Of a stretch of 64,000 bases of DNA, positions 26,465 to 40,347 are shown piece by piece. The position numbers and the translations under genes were made by a program. This DNA comes from Monarcha castaneiventris obscurior (Eukaryota; Chordata; Aves; Passeriformes; Monarchidae). Below the pieces are notes generated by a model, which had not been told where the DNA came from, did no database searches, and saw only the letters and a list, made by a program, of their open reading frames with translations. Every line of letters begins with the position of its first letter. Position 1 is the stretch's first letter. The stretch is from the NCBI GenBank assembly GCA_026261815.1, contig JAMPIT010000059.1, forward strand, positions 18,276,001 to 18,340,000, written 5' to 3'.

Positions 26465-26800
26465 CAGGCTACGTACATTCAGGAGAGAATATGCCTGCCC
26501 TTTCCTTTCTCCGTGGCTGCAGCCACCAAGATCCAGCCAGTAAGTGGTTGTGTATGTGGGGCCTGAGGTTGTCCTGCCGCTCGGACAGGCTGTGAAAGTC
26601 AGGTCTAATGGGATAAAAGCAGCCTAGGTGGATCAGCCCCACAGCTGCCAGTTAAATGGTTCCAGCTGAATCTCTGGAAAAGCACCCAGGCAGTTTTCCC
26701 TTAGAGGTATCCATGACCATTGGATCAGTTTAGTGATGTGACTGGTTCCTTGTTACTCTGTGCATGCTGGTCGGAGTCCATTTCTGCTTCTAGTATTTTA
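26465..26800. other. Unrecognised GC-richer block inside the proposed intron
   Basis: Compared with the flanking AT-rich DNA this block is GC-richer, contains a few CpGs near 26510 and 26576-26582, and has a donor-like GTAAGT with GT at 26540-26541. It does not read as CR1 or as either LTR type present in the window. It could be a diverged repeat, a conserved regulatory element or an alternative untranslated exon. I cannot decide from sequence alone. Confidence 0.25.
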
Positions 26801-27673
26801 AAATACTTCTTTTCACACAAAAGGAAAAAAAAAGAAAATTAAAGAAAAGAAAAAAGAGAATCATGATGCCCCAGCACTAAAAAATTAATTCCTGGACAAG
26901 TTTAGAAGCTATTTAATTATCGTTATAGTGGATTAAAACTGGGAAATTAGTTATGAGGAAAATAAAATGAAAAAATATGATGTCATAATGGCATGATGGC
27001 AGGAAAAAATAATACTTTAAAATATTCAATTCTATGTAAGTAAACAGAATTCATCTCAATGATTCTAATGTTTAATCAAGCACTGACTTCTCAAGGGTAA
27101 TCCATTAGTGCTTTAAAATATATGAGCTAAAATTAAGTGATGTGCAGAAAAAATGTTTGAAGGTATCTTAGTATGTTTCTGTACAATCAGAAATACTGAA
27201 GATGAAGATCAGGACAATACACAAACATATTTCTTTTATCATCTTAACATTTTTCTCTAAAGGAAATAGTTATAGTGACTTGAAATTTGCTGTGGAATTA
27301 GTAGTTTTATTTTCTGAGATCTTTGATTTTTTTCTGGTTGGAGGTTATAAACCATGTTTAATTGTTGTTTTTCTGGAATTTTAATAGATGAATGTGCTAC
27401 ATAAAATAATTGCCAGTGAAGTGATTATGGTTTGAGTTTTTTTGTCCTACATGGGCTATGTGGTTTGGTTTTGGTTTGGTTTTATGCAGTTATCCACTCC
27501 AAGCTGTTCATGTCAGATAATAACACTCTTCATAAGGGATGAGGCTTTGCTGTGGGAATAGAAAAGCATTCATTTGACAATATCATATCCTACAAGCTAG
27601 AAACAGAGTTTCTTCAGTTTTCACATTATATACCACACAGCTTTTTTAAGAGCTCACTAAATTTGAGAGGAAC

Positions 27674-27692
27674 TTTTTTTTTTTTTTTTTTT
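27674..27692. repeat. Poly-T run
   Basis: A run of about 19 T bases, low complexity, with no retroelement recognised next to it. Confidence 0.85.
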
Positions 27693-28412
27693 AATTGTAG
27701 TTAGGAGGGAAAATTGAGTGGAGTAAAGGAATAGTTCATAATTCATACATTGCGGAAGTTTCATAAGTTTTCCTCAGGGGAAACTATACATTGTTGATGG
27801 GTTTGGAGTTATGTTTTCTTGTGTCTTTTCAGTTTTTATTAATATACTGGGTATGTTTTTACTTCCCTGTCCAATGGCAGAAATACATAATTCTAAATGT
27901 CCACAGCTTGTTCTTTGCAATTTCTAGGAAACATAAGCTGTAGTATAACAATTTTTTTCTCCATTAACTCTGTGGTAAGTCTCTTCATTTCAGTAGTTTT
28001 TCAAAGTAAGCAGAATGATATTCATAATTTGCTAACAAAATTGAAAGTCAAATAATGAAGACATTTCTTGTGCAATTCCCTGAAAAGTTTGTTCAGAGGG
28101 GAACCTTAAGAATGCAGATATTTTTAATCTTTTGGTGCCATCTCGTGGCAAGAGGATAATTACATGAAACAAAGAGGTAGTCTTTTCCAGCACATATTTT
28201 CTAAGCTTACCAACAATATACCTTTCTTTAGAGATAGATATGTATGTATGCATTTTAATAGTGACTGTAAAATAACAAACCAATTCATTCATAGGACAAA
28301 ACTATCTTTTTTTGGGTTTTTTTTTTCTTTTGAAGAGCCTATGAGTATCGATTTGAGAAATCTCACAAAAATTGACTGTCATTACCACATAGAAATAGAT
28401 TTTTAGTCTGCT

Positions 28413-28538
28413 GCATTAGATCTCTGTAGCATACTTAACTGGTTCAAGGCAATTGTCAATATATTTTTATTGTAGTAGTGCATTACATCTCTGTAGAATA
28501 CTTTAATATTTAGCTAGCTCAAGGCAATATTCAGTTCA
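28413..28538. repeat. Local tandem duplication, unit about 67 bases
   Basis: Copy 1 begins GCATTAGATCTCTGTAGCAT at 28413 and copy 2 begins GCATTACATCTCTGTAGAAT at 28480. Both continue to a matching CTCAAGGCAAT or TTCAAGGCAAT segment. The copies are diverged by substitutions and a few indels, so this is an old duplication. No coding or mobile-element character is visible. Confidence 0.7.
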
Positions 28539-31500
28539 GCATCCTGTAATGTTTAACAGAAAGCCAGGGTCTGTGATAGCATTCGTGTTTTTCGTTTTAT
28601 TTTCTGGTTTTGGCTTGGGAAAATTCATACCAGCTTGCATTCAAAAAAAAGGCCAAGAACAGCACAGGAATGTTGTATATTTTCCTGGTATTTTCATTGC
28701 AATTCAGCAAAATGAGTGGTTTCAGTTGTGCTAAATGAATACTCACTTAATACCTGGGGGTTTTAAAGATAATGCTTGTAGATATCTGCAATCAGTATAG
28801 ATCACATTCTTGCTCAGTTTCTGAAGGAGTTTTCTGTGTGATAGTCCATATTTGCTTACTTATCTCTAGCTTCCAGTCTGATGAAAGTTTCTAGATGCAA
28901 ATATACTATTCTCTGTAAAGAGACAGAAAGAGAATCAAGATGTAAGTCCCACTTAAGATGGGGGTTCTCATTCTTTCAAAAATAATGGGTTTTTTATTAT
29001 TTTTTTACAAAAATAATAATTATTACAGTCTTGTTCAAATAACATTCAAATATGCTGTAGTTATTGAAAATCAGTGTCAGATTATTACTTTGTGAGTTAA
29101 TATAATATCATCCCAGCTGAAGGAAGAAATACTATCAGTCAAAATTAGTACCAAATGAGAACACTGTTTTAAGATCTCATCTTTTCTTTTAATGTCAGAT
29201 GATTCCATTACTTTCTGTACACATAACCAATACTGCCTGTGTATTATATGCTTTCTGTATTTGTACAGAAAATAAAAACATTAGGAGAATAAAAATTCAA
29301 GATATCTTTTCTAGCAATTATATGGTAAATATTAAAATGTTAGTTGCTAGAATGTGACTTTCAATAAGCAATCGTTAGCTGAGGTACCACTGTGATGAGT
29401 TCAGTGTACTATGAGTCAGTCAACAGCTGCAGCATTCACTTTGGATGGTTAGAGATTGTGTGATTTCTCTAATGTTAGCTAGACATAAAACTCCCTTCCT
29501 ATCAGCTAGAATGGAGAGAAGAATCATTACATTAGTGTAATAAGATACAGAATTTCAACAATTTTGTGCAGGTATGTGGTAATGTGATTATTTACTCCTC
29601 ATCCCAGTAAAACTCTCTTGACAGTTTAGTATTAAATACTTCTCTCTCTTTCTATATCTGCCTCCTGTAATAGACTCTGCCTACAAAATTGAAGTGGTAA
29701 GTGACATAACAAAAGAGAGTTGCAGTTGCTCATTTCAGTGAATTGACATGGTGTGAATTCCCTTACAAGAAAGACAAATCTAAATATGTGTCATAGATAG
29801 AAACACGGACAGAAAAGTGTGAAGCTTATGGCCTTACAAATTAAATCTTAAAAAGTTTTCCAGAAAGTTATTTACCAATATTATATCTTCTTAACTTCTT
29901 ATTCTGGGTTAATACACATTTGTTTATCCATGTCAGTGTAATTTTCTTGCTGTTACATTTAATACAAACTTAGTACAAAATATTTTAAAGAATATGAAGG
30001 AGGGGGAAAGTAAAATTCTGTTATATGTTTTGAAGGGATTTTTTTTTATATTTGGTTTAAGGCATTTTTAAAATGTACTTACTTATAAAATCTTCAGCTA
30101 AGGCAGTCAGTGTGCTTCGCCTGAAACATGGAATGAGACGGGCAAAAAACCAAGCACAGGTACAGAAAGATGAAGTAGCATGCCATAAGTCACCAAAGAG
30201 GAAGTCTCCCAAGAGATGAGATTAAGAGAATTTGCAGACAGTGTTATGTGGATAAGAGGGAGGTAAAATAATTTTAAGGGATAAAAAGAGTATGCAGATA
30301 GTTAGGAAAGTGTTTTAGAAAGATGAAATAATTCAATCTATCAATGTCTTCTTTGAAGTTAGGGAGGGAAGAGGAAACATGGTCAATTGAAGTGATTCTT
30401 CTTATTTGTGGAGCTTCTGGAGGTGGAAAGAAAAGTTAATGATTTTGTGATTATCTTCAGAAAAGCCTGGAAATACATATAGGACAATTTCAGAATATGT
30501 TTTTGAAATAATTGCTAGAATCACCTCATCTCTGTTGTAAAGTCCCTTGTATTCCATCTCTGCAAATTGCACCTGTTGAACAGTAGATTTTGCTCTTTCA
30601 ATCCCAGTGTGCATAATTTAGTTAGAATTTTAGGTAGGTAAATACATTATTTATGCTGAAAACTGTTAGATCCTGTGTATAAAGGGGAGACTGAAAAGCG
30701 TCTGTCACCAAACTTGTCTAAATGATCAAAAAGAAAAAATGCTTTTTAAAACTCTTTCTAGGGTTAGCCTGTCAGATAAGGTTGATTGCTGATCTGTGGA
30801 ACTTGTGTATTTAGTGTGTTCTCCTGACTGTCAAAATTATTTATATCTAGTGTGACGACCAGTTAGTCTAAGCAACACATACCTAAGCTGTGGCAGTGAA
30901 AGAAAAAAATTCATCCTGCTGTACAGCCGCAGTAGTAAATAACTGACATGTTTCAGGGCCCACGAGCCGACAGAAATTTTAAACAAGACGTAAAGGTCAC
31001 AAAAGCCCAGGTTGCTGACAATCATGGGTGCTGTTCTTACATGCACAATGTAGGTGTACCCTCTTTTCAGACACCTGCAGAAACAGTCTGAATGAGTTTG
31101 TAGCTATGACTTTGTCCTTTGGAGACCACAATACTTAGGACAAACTGGGAAGGGCTATTTAAATAGGAAAGAGAACTGCTAAATTAAAAGTAGTGACACT
31201 GATCTGTAATTTTTGGCATTAGGTTAAAAGATCTTACCTTTGCCAAAGTAAACTTGGTTGTTTTCTTGTGAAGATAAACAGAGAAGCCTAGGTATATACT
31301 ACCTGCACATAAAGCACTTTTTACCTACCCTACATTTTACAGTGTAGAAATAATTTAAATTGTCTGAGGTATGAATATGGAAATAAGACAAAAATTAAAA
31401 TTATCTCTTATTGGACTGATCGGATGAAGTAAATATGCTTCAGAAATAAAACTGTTTTCATGCAATGGATTTATATCCATCCTCTCTGATGTAAAGCACT

Positions 31501-33550
31501 GTGAAAGCCTGTCACTTTTTAGTATTGTTAAGAGAATTTAGGAAACAAAAGGCAAAAAAGAATTCTAGTTCCTTAAAAATGGGAGTAAAATGTCCAGCCT
31601 TAACAAATTTTAAAACATTTTTTTCCCTGATTTAACCATAATTTCTTAATAGCCTCACAATGTCTTGTGCAGCATAGAAACATTTTCAGAGAAACTTAAC
31701 CCTTTTATCTCTAGAAATGTCTCTCTAACAGTATTCAATCAAGTTCTCCTCAGCCAAAGGAAAAAGCACCTTTATCTCCAGATATTCCAGAGATCTTTAT
31801 GATAGTTTCAGACCAGACTACAGCTCATTTCTAGCTCCTTAGGTGTTTGTGACAACTGATTTACACAAGAAATGAATGGTGACAATGATTGTCTCTCCTG
31901 CTTCTTTTTTGTTAGTCCACATTGCTATCCACAAGGACTTCAAAGATTTTGCACTTTGAAAAGACCACATTAGAGTCTCTTGCTACTCATTAAAAAAACC
32001 CCAAAATTATAATAAAATCCTGAAGAAGAGTAAATAAGAGTTAATCGGCCTCTATCTGTGTGTTTTGGTACTTTCTCTGAAAGGCATTTTGGTTAACAGC
32101 AGCAGTCAGGTGCTCTTGTCAATTAGGCCATGCTTGAAGTGCTGGGTGCTTGTTCAGGCGGAAGAGTCATGCATGTGAAGAACCAGGAGACTCAGGGCTG
32201 GACAGCACTGCAGAAGCTCCTCATTGTCAGTGGACTTTTGATGCCCTCTTTGTAATTCAGGGAAAGAGTTTGCCTCCAGGAAGGACTGAAAGCCACCTCC
32301 TACTATGTATTGCAAACCTGGAGTTTGTATGCAGAAAACCACAGGAGTTTGAGAGCCAGGGTATGTTGATAAACTCATGTGCTTCTGTGCAGGGGAAAAC
32401 CCAGCATTTCAAAAATTACTGAAGTTTGTGTTTAATTTCCATTACTGTTTACAGGATTTGATCAGATATACAAAGTTCAGCACATTTACTTTTCTATTTT
32501 TTTTTAAATTCTGTCCAGATATACATACACTTGTACTTGTGCTTTGGGCAACTTCTCCCTTAAACAAAGCTGTGCCTTGTTCTGAGACTAATTTTGTAGC
32601 AGAAAATAAGAATAAAACAGCTCTGTATTCCTGAGGTTAACTTTTTCTAAATTCCAGTTAACCATCAACCTTACCAATTTTTCTCAGCTAGTGCTTAGTA
32701 GTACTACGTTCAAACTTATAATTTTTCAGACACTTCATCAGATTTCCACCTTAATTTTAATAAAAGGGTGATTTTAATTGCTCACATAATTCTTAGGAGC
32801 CAGTGACTTTTTTCATAGCCTTTTAATGATGTCCTAAAACTATTTGTCAGGTAGTTGATTTAATTGATTTAAGGACCACAATGAGAAGCCTGCTTTAATA
32901 ATGAAATGAAGAGGACAGTTGAAATGATTGAATTTTATATAGAATACATGTGATCAGAGCTTGTCCTGGAAGAGAAGTGCAAAATGAGAACTTGCGCTGA
33001 GCTGAACACTCTTATTGCCTAGAAGTGCTTAATTGCACTTTTGCTTCAGGGTACATTGAGCAGAAACTTTCACATCCAAAGCAATATGCGAAATTATATA
33101 TTTAATAAAATACTAAAAAGTGACCTCACTGAAATACTACAGTGTTGTAAGTCAAACACTGCCAAATATTTTAGACTTATTAAATCTTCCACATGAGACT
33201 ATAATATAAAATTATAAGGGAAATCAAATTACAAGCCTTTTTACTGCACATATTTTACTCCTAGAATTTTAATGATTGTTGCATTACCCTTTATGTGTTT
33301 CCATTAATAAAATTTCCAAAATTATAAACAGTGTTTTTGTAATGTTCCTTATATTCTAATGTGGCCCAACTCTTACTCGGTTCTTGATCACTGGCTTGCT
33401 TTCTGTGCTGTGTGGGTCCTGCTATTTCGAAGTTCCTTTTATGTGTCTTGTTCTTTGCTTAGGACATGCTTCTTATGTTCATTGCTTCTCACTTCATATT
33501 TCCTGTCAATCACAGATGTTTGGCTTTCATCTGTATGATGTAATATTGCA

Positions 33551-33602
33551 AATTAACAACTGAATGCTTTGAAATTCAATTAACAGCTGAATGCTTTGAA
33601 AC
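33551..33602. repeat. Tandem duplication, 27-base unit
   Basis: Two adjacent copies of a 27-base unit, each containing AATTAACARCTGAATGCTTTGAAA-type sequence, start at 33551 and 33578. Only one or two differences separate them over most of the unit, so the duplication appears younger than the one at 28413. Confidence 0.8.
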
Positions 33603-36301
33603 AATTGGCACTTTTGAACAAATGGTTTACTGTGACAGGCTAAAAAGAGTCTGAAGCCCTCTGTGAGAAACTTTATTATGTAGCAAAAACATAGAACACT
33701 TGTTTCTTAGCATCAAAATTTATTAATTTGGGCATACAAAACTTCTGTTGTAGTGGGCTTCTAAGTACTGTCATACCTCTTCCAGGTACTTCCTGGTCTG
33801 TGTCACCAGGATCCACAAAAATTGGTTAAACTTGAAGAGGCCTAATTGGTGCAGCAATGCCCTGAAACCATGTAAGAGACCATATGGCACAGCAGCAAGG
33901 AGAAACACTAAGAAATTGTTCAGACATCAACAGTCATGTGATAAGTCCCTTTACATCTATCCATAAGACTATCTCTAGGTATCCGTACACACATACAGAT
34001 AATTCTTGGGGATGCTATGATACTTTGCATATTCTTACAAGCATATTTTTTCTAGTGTTTCTTCAGTCTTTGCTAATTTTTAAACATTGATTTTATGGTG
34101 TACTTTGGTGCTTTTAAGAATATTCAATGCTATCAAGAGCATTCATGATGTACAGCTATAATTCCTGGATAATTTTCAGTGTAAAAAGGCTACTATTTGT
34201 GAAGATTTAATTAATGATAAAGAAAAGCCATTTTTTATCATGTATCAGTTATTAGCTACTAATAGGTATGTGAAATAATGGGAGTTATTGAGTTGCAGGA
34301 GTGTTTGTGCATAGGCACTGACCTCTTATCTATTTGTGCACTGCCTGATTGTTTGCAAAACAGCAAAGGCTTCAGAATTGATGAAGAGCTTTAGGCTGCT
34401 TTTTATCCATTTAATATATTGTAATTAAAGAATACAGCCACCACCACCCCTCCTCCCAAACTGTATCCACTCTGCTTAATCTGTAGTCCTATTACCTCCC
34501 AGAAAGATGTGTTATATGGATGCTCGGGCAGCATATGAAGATTACTTAGTGAAATATAAATTAAATCATAATTCCACAACTGGTGGGGCCTTTTTTTTGT
34601 TTTAAACTCAAACAAAACTAACAATCAACAAAAGTATTCAGCCTAGAGAGGGAGCACTGCTATTACCATTGTAATCAAGCCTTCTTGAACGTTTGGGATT
34701 ATCAAAAAATATAGAATACAGTTATGAGTGTGTAGGTGTTGAGAGCAGCATTCTATCTCAGCTTCATCCTGAAATTATTCCTAATAATTGGGCTGCTTTA
34801 CATATGATCTCTGGGGCTCTTTCTTTATAAATACATCCTGGTGGGATTTGCTTACCCTCTTCAAAAACCTTCCGTTTCCTTGAGGTCCTGTGTCGTAATG
34901 CTTGTGGAAGGACTGAGAAAAAAAATGTTCATGGAGAAAAAAGAGCCAGCATATCTGAGCTGTGTATTGGGAGATGAAACATACAACCCAGGGTACAATG
35001 ATGTACAGTTCTCTGAAGATGTGCAGCTTTACCCCTTTAACACTACACAAGGAGTGAAAAACAAAAAAAAGCATCTTTCTATAGTGTGTTGGTGTTGGGC
35101 TTCCAGCACTAAGTAAGACCTATGTAAACTGCCAAATCTAGGTGCTTGAATTTTCTTGTATTTTGGAAGTCTTTCTGTGGAATTCTTTGTATAGAGATGG
35201 TGTGGCCTGTTAGAGACTGTTGCAAAGATAAGGCATTTGTAAACTAAGACTGGGGAGTAGATCACAGAGTTTGGAAATAACCTGTCCTAACTCAGGTTCA
35301 TTCCTGTCCACTGGCTATGTATTGTATTTGTATGCTCAAGAAAAAAACACATGGCAATATATAATAAATCTGGAAATTTTCAAGTCTGATGAAGTAGTTT
35401 GCCAGTTTAATAAAATGTTGATTTTTTTTTTTTTTTAAGTAGTTTTCTGTAAATTGAGCAATATTGGTTTGTTTTCTCTTCCTCTTTCCACCACAGTCTC
35501 TTTGGAAACATAACATTTTATGTTTGATGCTAAATGACATATCACACTAGAGCTAAATGTGATTTGAAACAGCTGAAATATCTAAGAGAATCAAATGCTG
35601 TATTGGAGACAGGTCATTCTTAATAGCAGTGCAATTACAGTTTTCACACAATTCTTCCTCGTTTGGACAGCATTTCTTCTGCATGCTTAGAATCATTCCA
35701 TCTTTCTTTCCTTGAAGACACAGTGGGTACATAAGCATTAACCATTTCGTGTTCAGGCCCTCAGGCTGTTATAAAATACTTCTGAAAATCCAGTAGTCTA
35801 AAGCGACAACTCAAAAAAGCAAACATAAGGTGAACGTACTACTAAACAAAATATGAGTAAGCATTTCATTTTTCAAATTATGTTTAATCCCTAAACAGCT
35901 GTGAAAGCCAGCCTGCAAATATTACTTATTTTGTTGAACCTATATTAATGGAACACTTTATTATTTTTGATTTCATAAAATAGGGTCAGTGTGATTAAGA
36001 TTGACTCAAAAAACTTGGTTCTCCTTCTTTGTTCAGTTATTGTGTGGATGTGAAACATATCTGAAAGTATACATTATGTAATGGCCTTTTATTACATTTT
36101 TCAGTATAAATAAAGTTCAGGGTTGGTCTTCTGGGTATAGCACTTACAAGATTAAGGATGGATAGAGGTGGAAAAGGAAGTTAATCTCCAAGACAGTCTT
36201 AAGAGATGAATTGTACTATGTTAATGTGTGCTAGTTCTGTCTGTAGATGTGATTATCATAAAAATTACCAAAAAAATTAATTCACTGGGCTGGGGTTTGT
36301 G

Positions 36302-36335
36302 TTTTTTTTTTTTTTTTTTTGTGTTTTTTTTTTTT
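36302..36335. repeat. T-rich low-complexity tract
   Basis: Two T runs of about 19 and 12 bases separated by GTG. It is simple sequence with no associated element recognised. Confidence 0.85.
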
Positions 36336-39300
36336 CTTTTCAGTTACAAATCATCTTAAACATTACTTCTTGCACATTCAGTAAATATGGGTAACAAATT
36401 AACCCCTGTCCTGTTTACTGAAGTCTTTTGTATTACTAAGCTGTAACTTCTTCTGTTCTCCCCTCTCACACGCCTTTTTTTTCTATAATGCCGCAGCACC
36501 AATTTGTTCACTTGTGCCAGGATAGTCGTGAGAGTTCCTCTTTGCCTTCTCCATATCTCTCTTAAGGTGTGGTGTTCAAAATGAATTTATTATTTTAGCT
36601 GAGCCTTTCCTATTGTTGCTTCAGTAGAGAAGATATACTTTATTTTTCTTATAGGTAGTCATCCTCCTTATATATCAGGGGGTTATTTTGAATCCAGATG
36701 ATGCTGTTAAATCATATTCAGTGATCTTTGCCTCACGAACAAGATGGTTGACATTTAGTAATTTTTCTCTGTCCACCAGGCATGATAATTATTCAATCAT
36801 AGGAAGAATTTAGAGAGGAATTGGAGTGGAAAATATGTATTTTTAATCAGAGAATGAATAATTATTCTGAAGCTGCTTTAGCCAATTCATGTTCTATACT
36901 AGTAGTAAATTCATTTGGCCCACGCTTTGAAAACCTGTAAATTGCAGTGAACAGTGTGTGGTCCTTGAGAATGCCTGATTCTCATGCTGAGCTGGTTTTA
37001 TTTTATCAACATGTTAGTGTGCTGCTGCTGGGTTGCTGGGTTTTCTGAATGTCTTATCACTGAGTCATCCCATAACTTAACAGTTGCCTTGCTTACAGCT
37101 GCACACTTTGTCCAGTGTTATTCCATCCCCTTCAGAGTGAGTTTACATCACTTCTCACCTAGAAATACTTTATGGATTTCTTCAGTGCCTCATGTCTCTT
37201 GGTTGTAAAACATATTGTAACACAGCTAATAAGATTGCAAAGGGTGGCCATTCACATCTAAATTCTTCAATTGATCTTTCTTGTTTAATGCAGAGATCAT
37301 AACACTTGTTGCTGATATAAATTGTATTAGCTATCTGTATGACATTTCTTTGTAAAAAGAATGCTGCTGTGATAACACACTGCATTCTCCAGCTTCATTC
37401 TATCTGTAAAACACTGTTTCTCCACTGAATATTGAATCAAAATTTTCAGTCTTGCTTCAATTCCTAATTGTCTTACAGAATTATTTCATCCTAGATATCT
37501 GACTTTTTATTTGTGCCTTGACTTTGTCTATTTTACCTTTTTCTTTGCCTATTATTCCTTTATACTTATATTTATCAATACAATGTATTTTATATTTTTG
37601 AGGTGTTTGCTTTGCTATGTTTTGAATGAAATTACAGTGGATTAGCCAAAGTCTATTCTTTACTGCATTGTCTGTTCCACTTTTGCACTACAAAAGCTTT
37701 TGTTTGTGCCATATAGTTTCTTTCAAAAATTACTCCTCCTTTGCTTTGCTTGTTTTTCCTGCACATAATATTACCATAATCTTCCAGTCCTGTGGGATAC
37801 TGCACCAGCTCTCTATTATGCTTATTATGTGGTTCTGAACTTTTAAAACAAAAAATGGTGTGATTTTCTAGGTTTGCGCACTGCGCTTTTGTATTAATAG
37901 ACAGGTGTCAAAGATGTTAGATGCTTAATGCAGTACCTTCTTCACCCTGACTTGCTATCATCTGTGCTTTCTGCCCTTCTTGCCCCTAGACTATTTTTAT
38001 TTATTCTATCTTATATTCCTTTTTCCTATCTATACCTAACTTGCATGTTTGTGTTAGCATACCCCTGCTTCATCTTTAGAATCCTTTTTACTAAGCTAGT
38101 ACATAATTTTTCCTTCCTTATTCCCCTCCAGGTCCCCTAGGAAAAAAAATCATCTTTATTTAATAACGCAGTGAAAAATGTCCCCTAAGTGAGGAAGGCA
38201 AAGAAGTCCAGGTGACACAATCAACCACAGATTTATTTCCAGAATATTGTTCTGTAGAACTGGAGGTCTTTTCCTAATGAGAAGGTTCCTTATAAGGTAG
38301 TGAATAAAAGGACTTCGTTAATGAAAACAGTAAGATATTTTAAAAGATGTTGGTACTGTGGAAAAAGCTTTCATACCTTGAAATGGATGAGCATTTATAG
38401 CAGACCTCAGCAATTTGCATAAATAAAGCTTTTGGAGGGGAAATTAAATTGGAAAAGGTTATGGAACAGGATTTGGAAAAACCCTCAGGCACAGAGGCAT
38501 TGAAGAGGCTGCTGTCCAGTTGCAGAGCAGAAGGGACTCACATGCAGCACCTGTCAGGGCTGAGGATGGAAATGGCAGCAGCAATGCTGCTGCTGTGATC
38601 TGGTTGCTCTGTGACACGACTTCTTGCTGACCTCATTGTCTGTCAAGGGTGTTTGACATCTTACCTCACTAGCTGCCAGAAAGGTGTAAAATTTTCAACA
38701 GTGTGAGAGTGACTTTCTATCATATTCAGTGTATGGATCTTTTTTAAACACCTTTCTCTCTCAAAACTGGTGCACTTTTTGCAGTTTTGGTATTTATTTT
38801 TTTCGCTGTCATAGAGCTGTCTGTCTTAAAGAGTTCCACTGAGTAATGTGAAGAAAGGATTGCAAATTGGAAGGTTTGTTTCTAGGCACTGGAAGAAATT
38901 ACACCCGAGTTATTCAATCTCCACTCCTATAACAGTTATTAGAGAAAAGATATCTGCTTTACTCTAAAATAATGTTTTAAGAAAAGGGAGGAAATAATGG
39001 CTTGACATTTTCACTAAGTTGTGCTAATGTGTATATATATATTTCATAATATTGTAGTTCTGTGCTTCTCATCACTGAGGAAAAAATCCCCATAGTTTCT
39101 TTCAAAATCATAATATACACTTTAATTACATGTCACATTTTCCTCTGAGTAGCATCAGAGAATCTCTTTAGCAAGTACACTTCAGTGACTGAAGTAGCTG
39201 GCTTTTTGTTGCTGAAACTGAGAAAAAATCCTTTACATTCCTGTAGTAATATACAGATAACACTGTCACTGAAATTAGATTCTTATGCTAGTCTGCCTTT

Positions 39301-40347
39301 CTCAAACAGGTGTTTGGAAGAGGAGTAAAAGAAACACCAGAGATAAAAAGAAACTTTGGGGAAAAGAAAGGATAGCTGTCAACATGCCAATGAAAATCCA
39401 TTTTCAAAATATAGGCTAGAGCAGGTAACGTGAGTGACATCAGATGGAAAGTGGAAAAGTGAACACAATGAGTCATAAGAATAAAAACATTCAATGGGAT
39501 GTATTGCCATTTAATTTATGTGACCCTTGCAGCCCCCTAAGAATCACTTTTACTTTCCATTTCGAGCCATTGATCCACTGGACCTTAATAAATTGATGTA
39601 GGACCTCAGATAGCCTTCCTCCTATGTTTGTCTAAAGTCCTAACCTTCTTCTAATTGCTTGCCTTACTGTAAAGCAAGCTGTAAATGAAAATAGGAAATT
39701 TAAAGTGCTCAGCATTGCTTCTTCCCATGCTGACACTAGCGTTGGGTCGATGCAATTTTTTCTTGGCAGGTGTAACAAATGATGTTTGTAGCAGTATGAC
39801 AGAGATCCAGTCTGACACAAGCCTTTCAGAAGTGAGAAGATGGATGCCACCCTGTAAAACATCAAGGCAGATTGGATAAAATAGTAATTCATCTATTAGT
39901 TAAATCATGGTATGCTTTGGATGGAAATGGATTTTCTTCCCCTGGAGTGATTTTGAGAACAGGTGGTCAACATTTCCTGCACTGACAATTCCTAGAATTT
40001 TTTTGTGCAGAAAGTGTCTGAATATATTGTAGTATGTGTACTTTTGTGTCTGTGTCTTTATGGATTCATCTCTTAGCCAGCTTTTAGACAATAGTACTCA
40101 TAGAAGATGGGAGATTCAGTTTTTTCTGATGACTTCGTAACCCAAGAATTGTAAGGAGAGTCTATCATATATAGACATGTCTATCACATTCTGTGATCTT
40201 CTATGGCATTTTCCTCCCTGCAAGTGATTTGAAGAAGTCTGCTGGTAAAAATACATAGATCATCTGGTTCTTACTATCCCAAAAGAGTAACTTTATTGAA
40301 GGTAACTTCCTATGAGGGGAAAAAAAAAAAAAAAGGGATGGATTTTC

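Larger units (their letters stand above)
24364..40347. other. Proposed intron 1, middle part; no gene seen
   Basis: Sixteen kilobases of AT-rich DNA. It holds poly-T runs near 27674-27692 and 36302-36335, two local tandem duplications (28413-28538 and 33551-33602), and GC-richer blocks of unknown nature at about 26465-26800, 32090-32420 and 38480-38650. No exon with homology to known proteins was recognised. Confidence 0.45.

Noticed and set aside
32150..32422. 90-codon plus-strand ORF in a GC-richer intronic segment
   Set aside because: No domain is recognisable. The antisense frame is equally open, and there is no acceptor/donor pair that would make it an exon of the cadherin gene.
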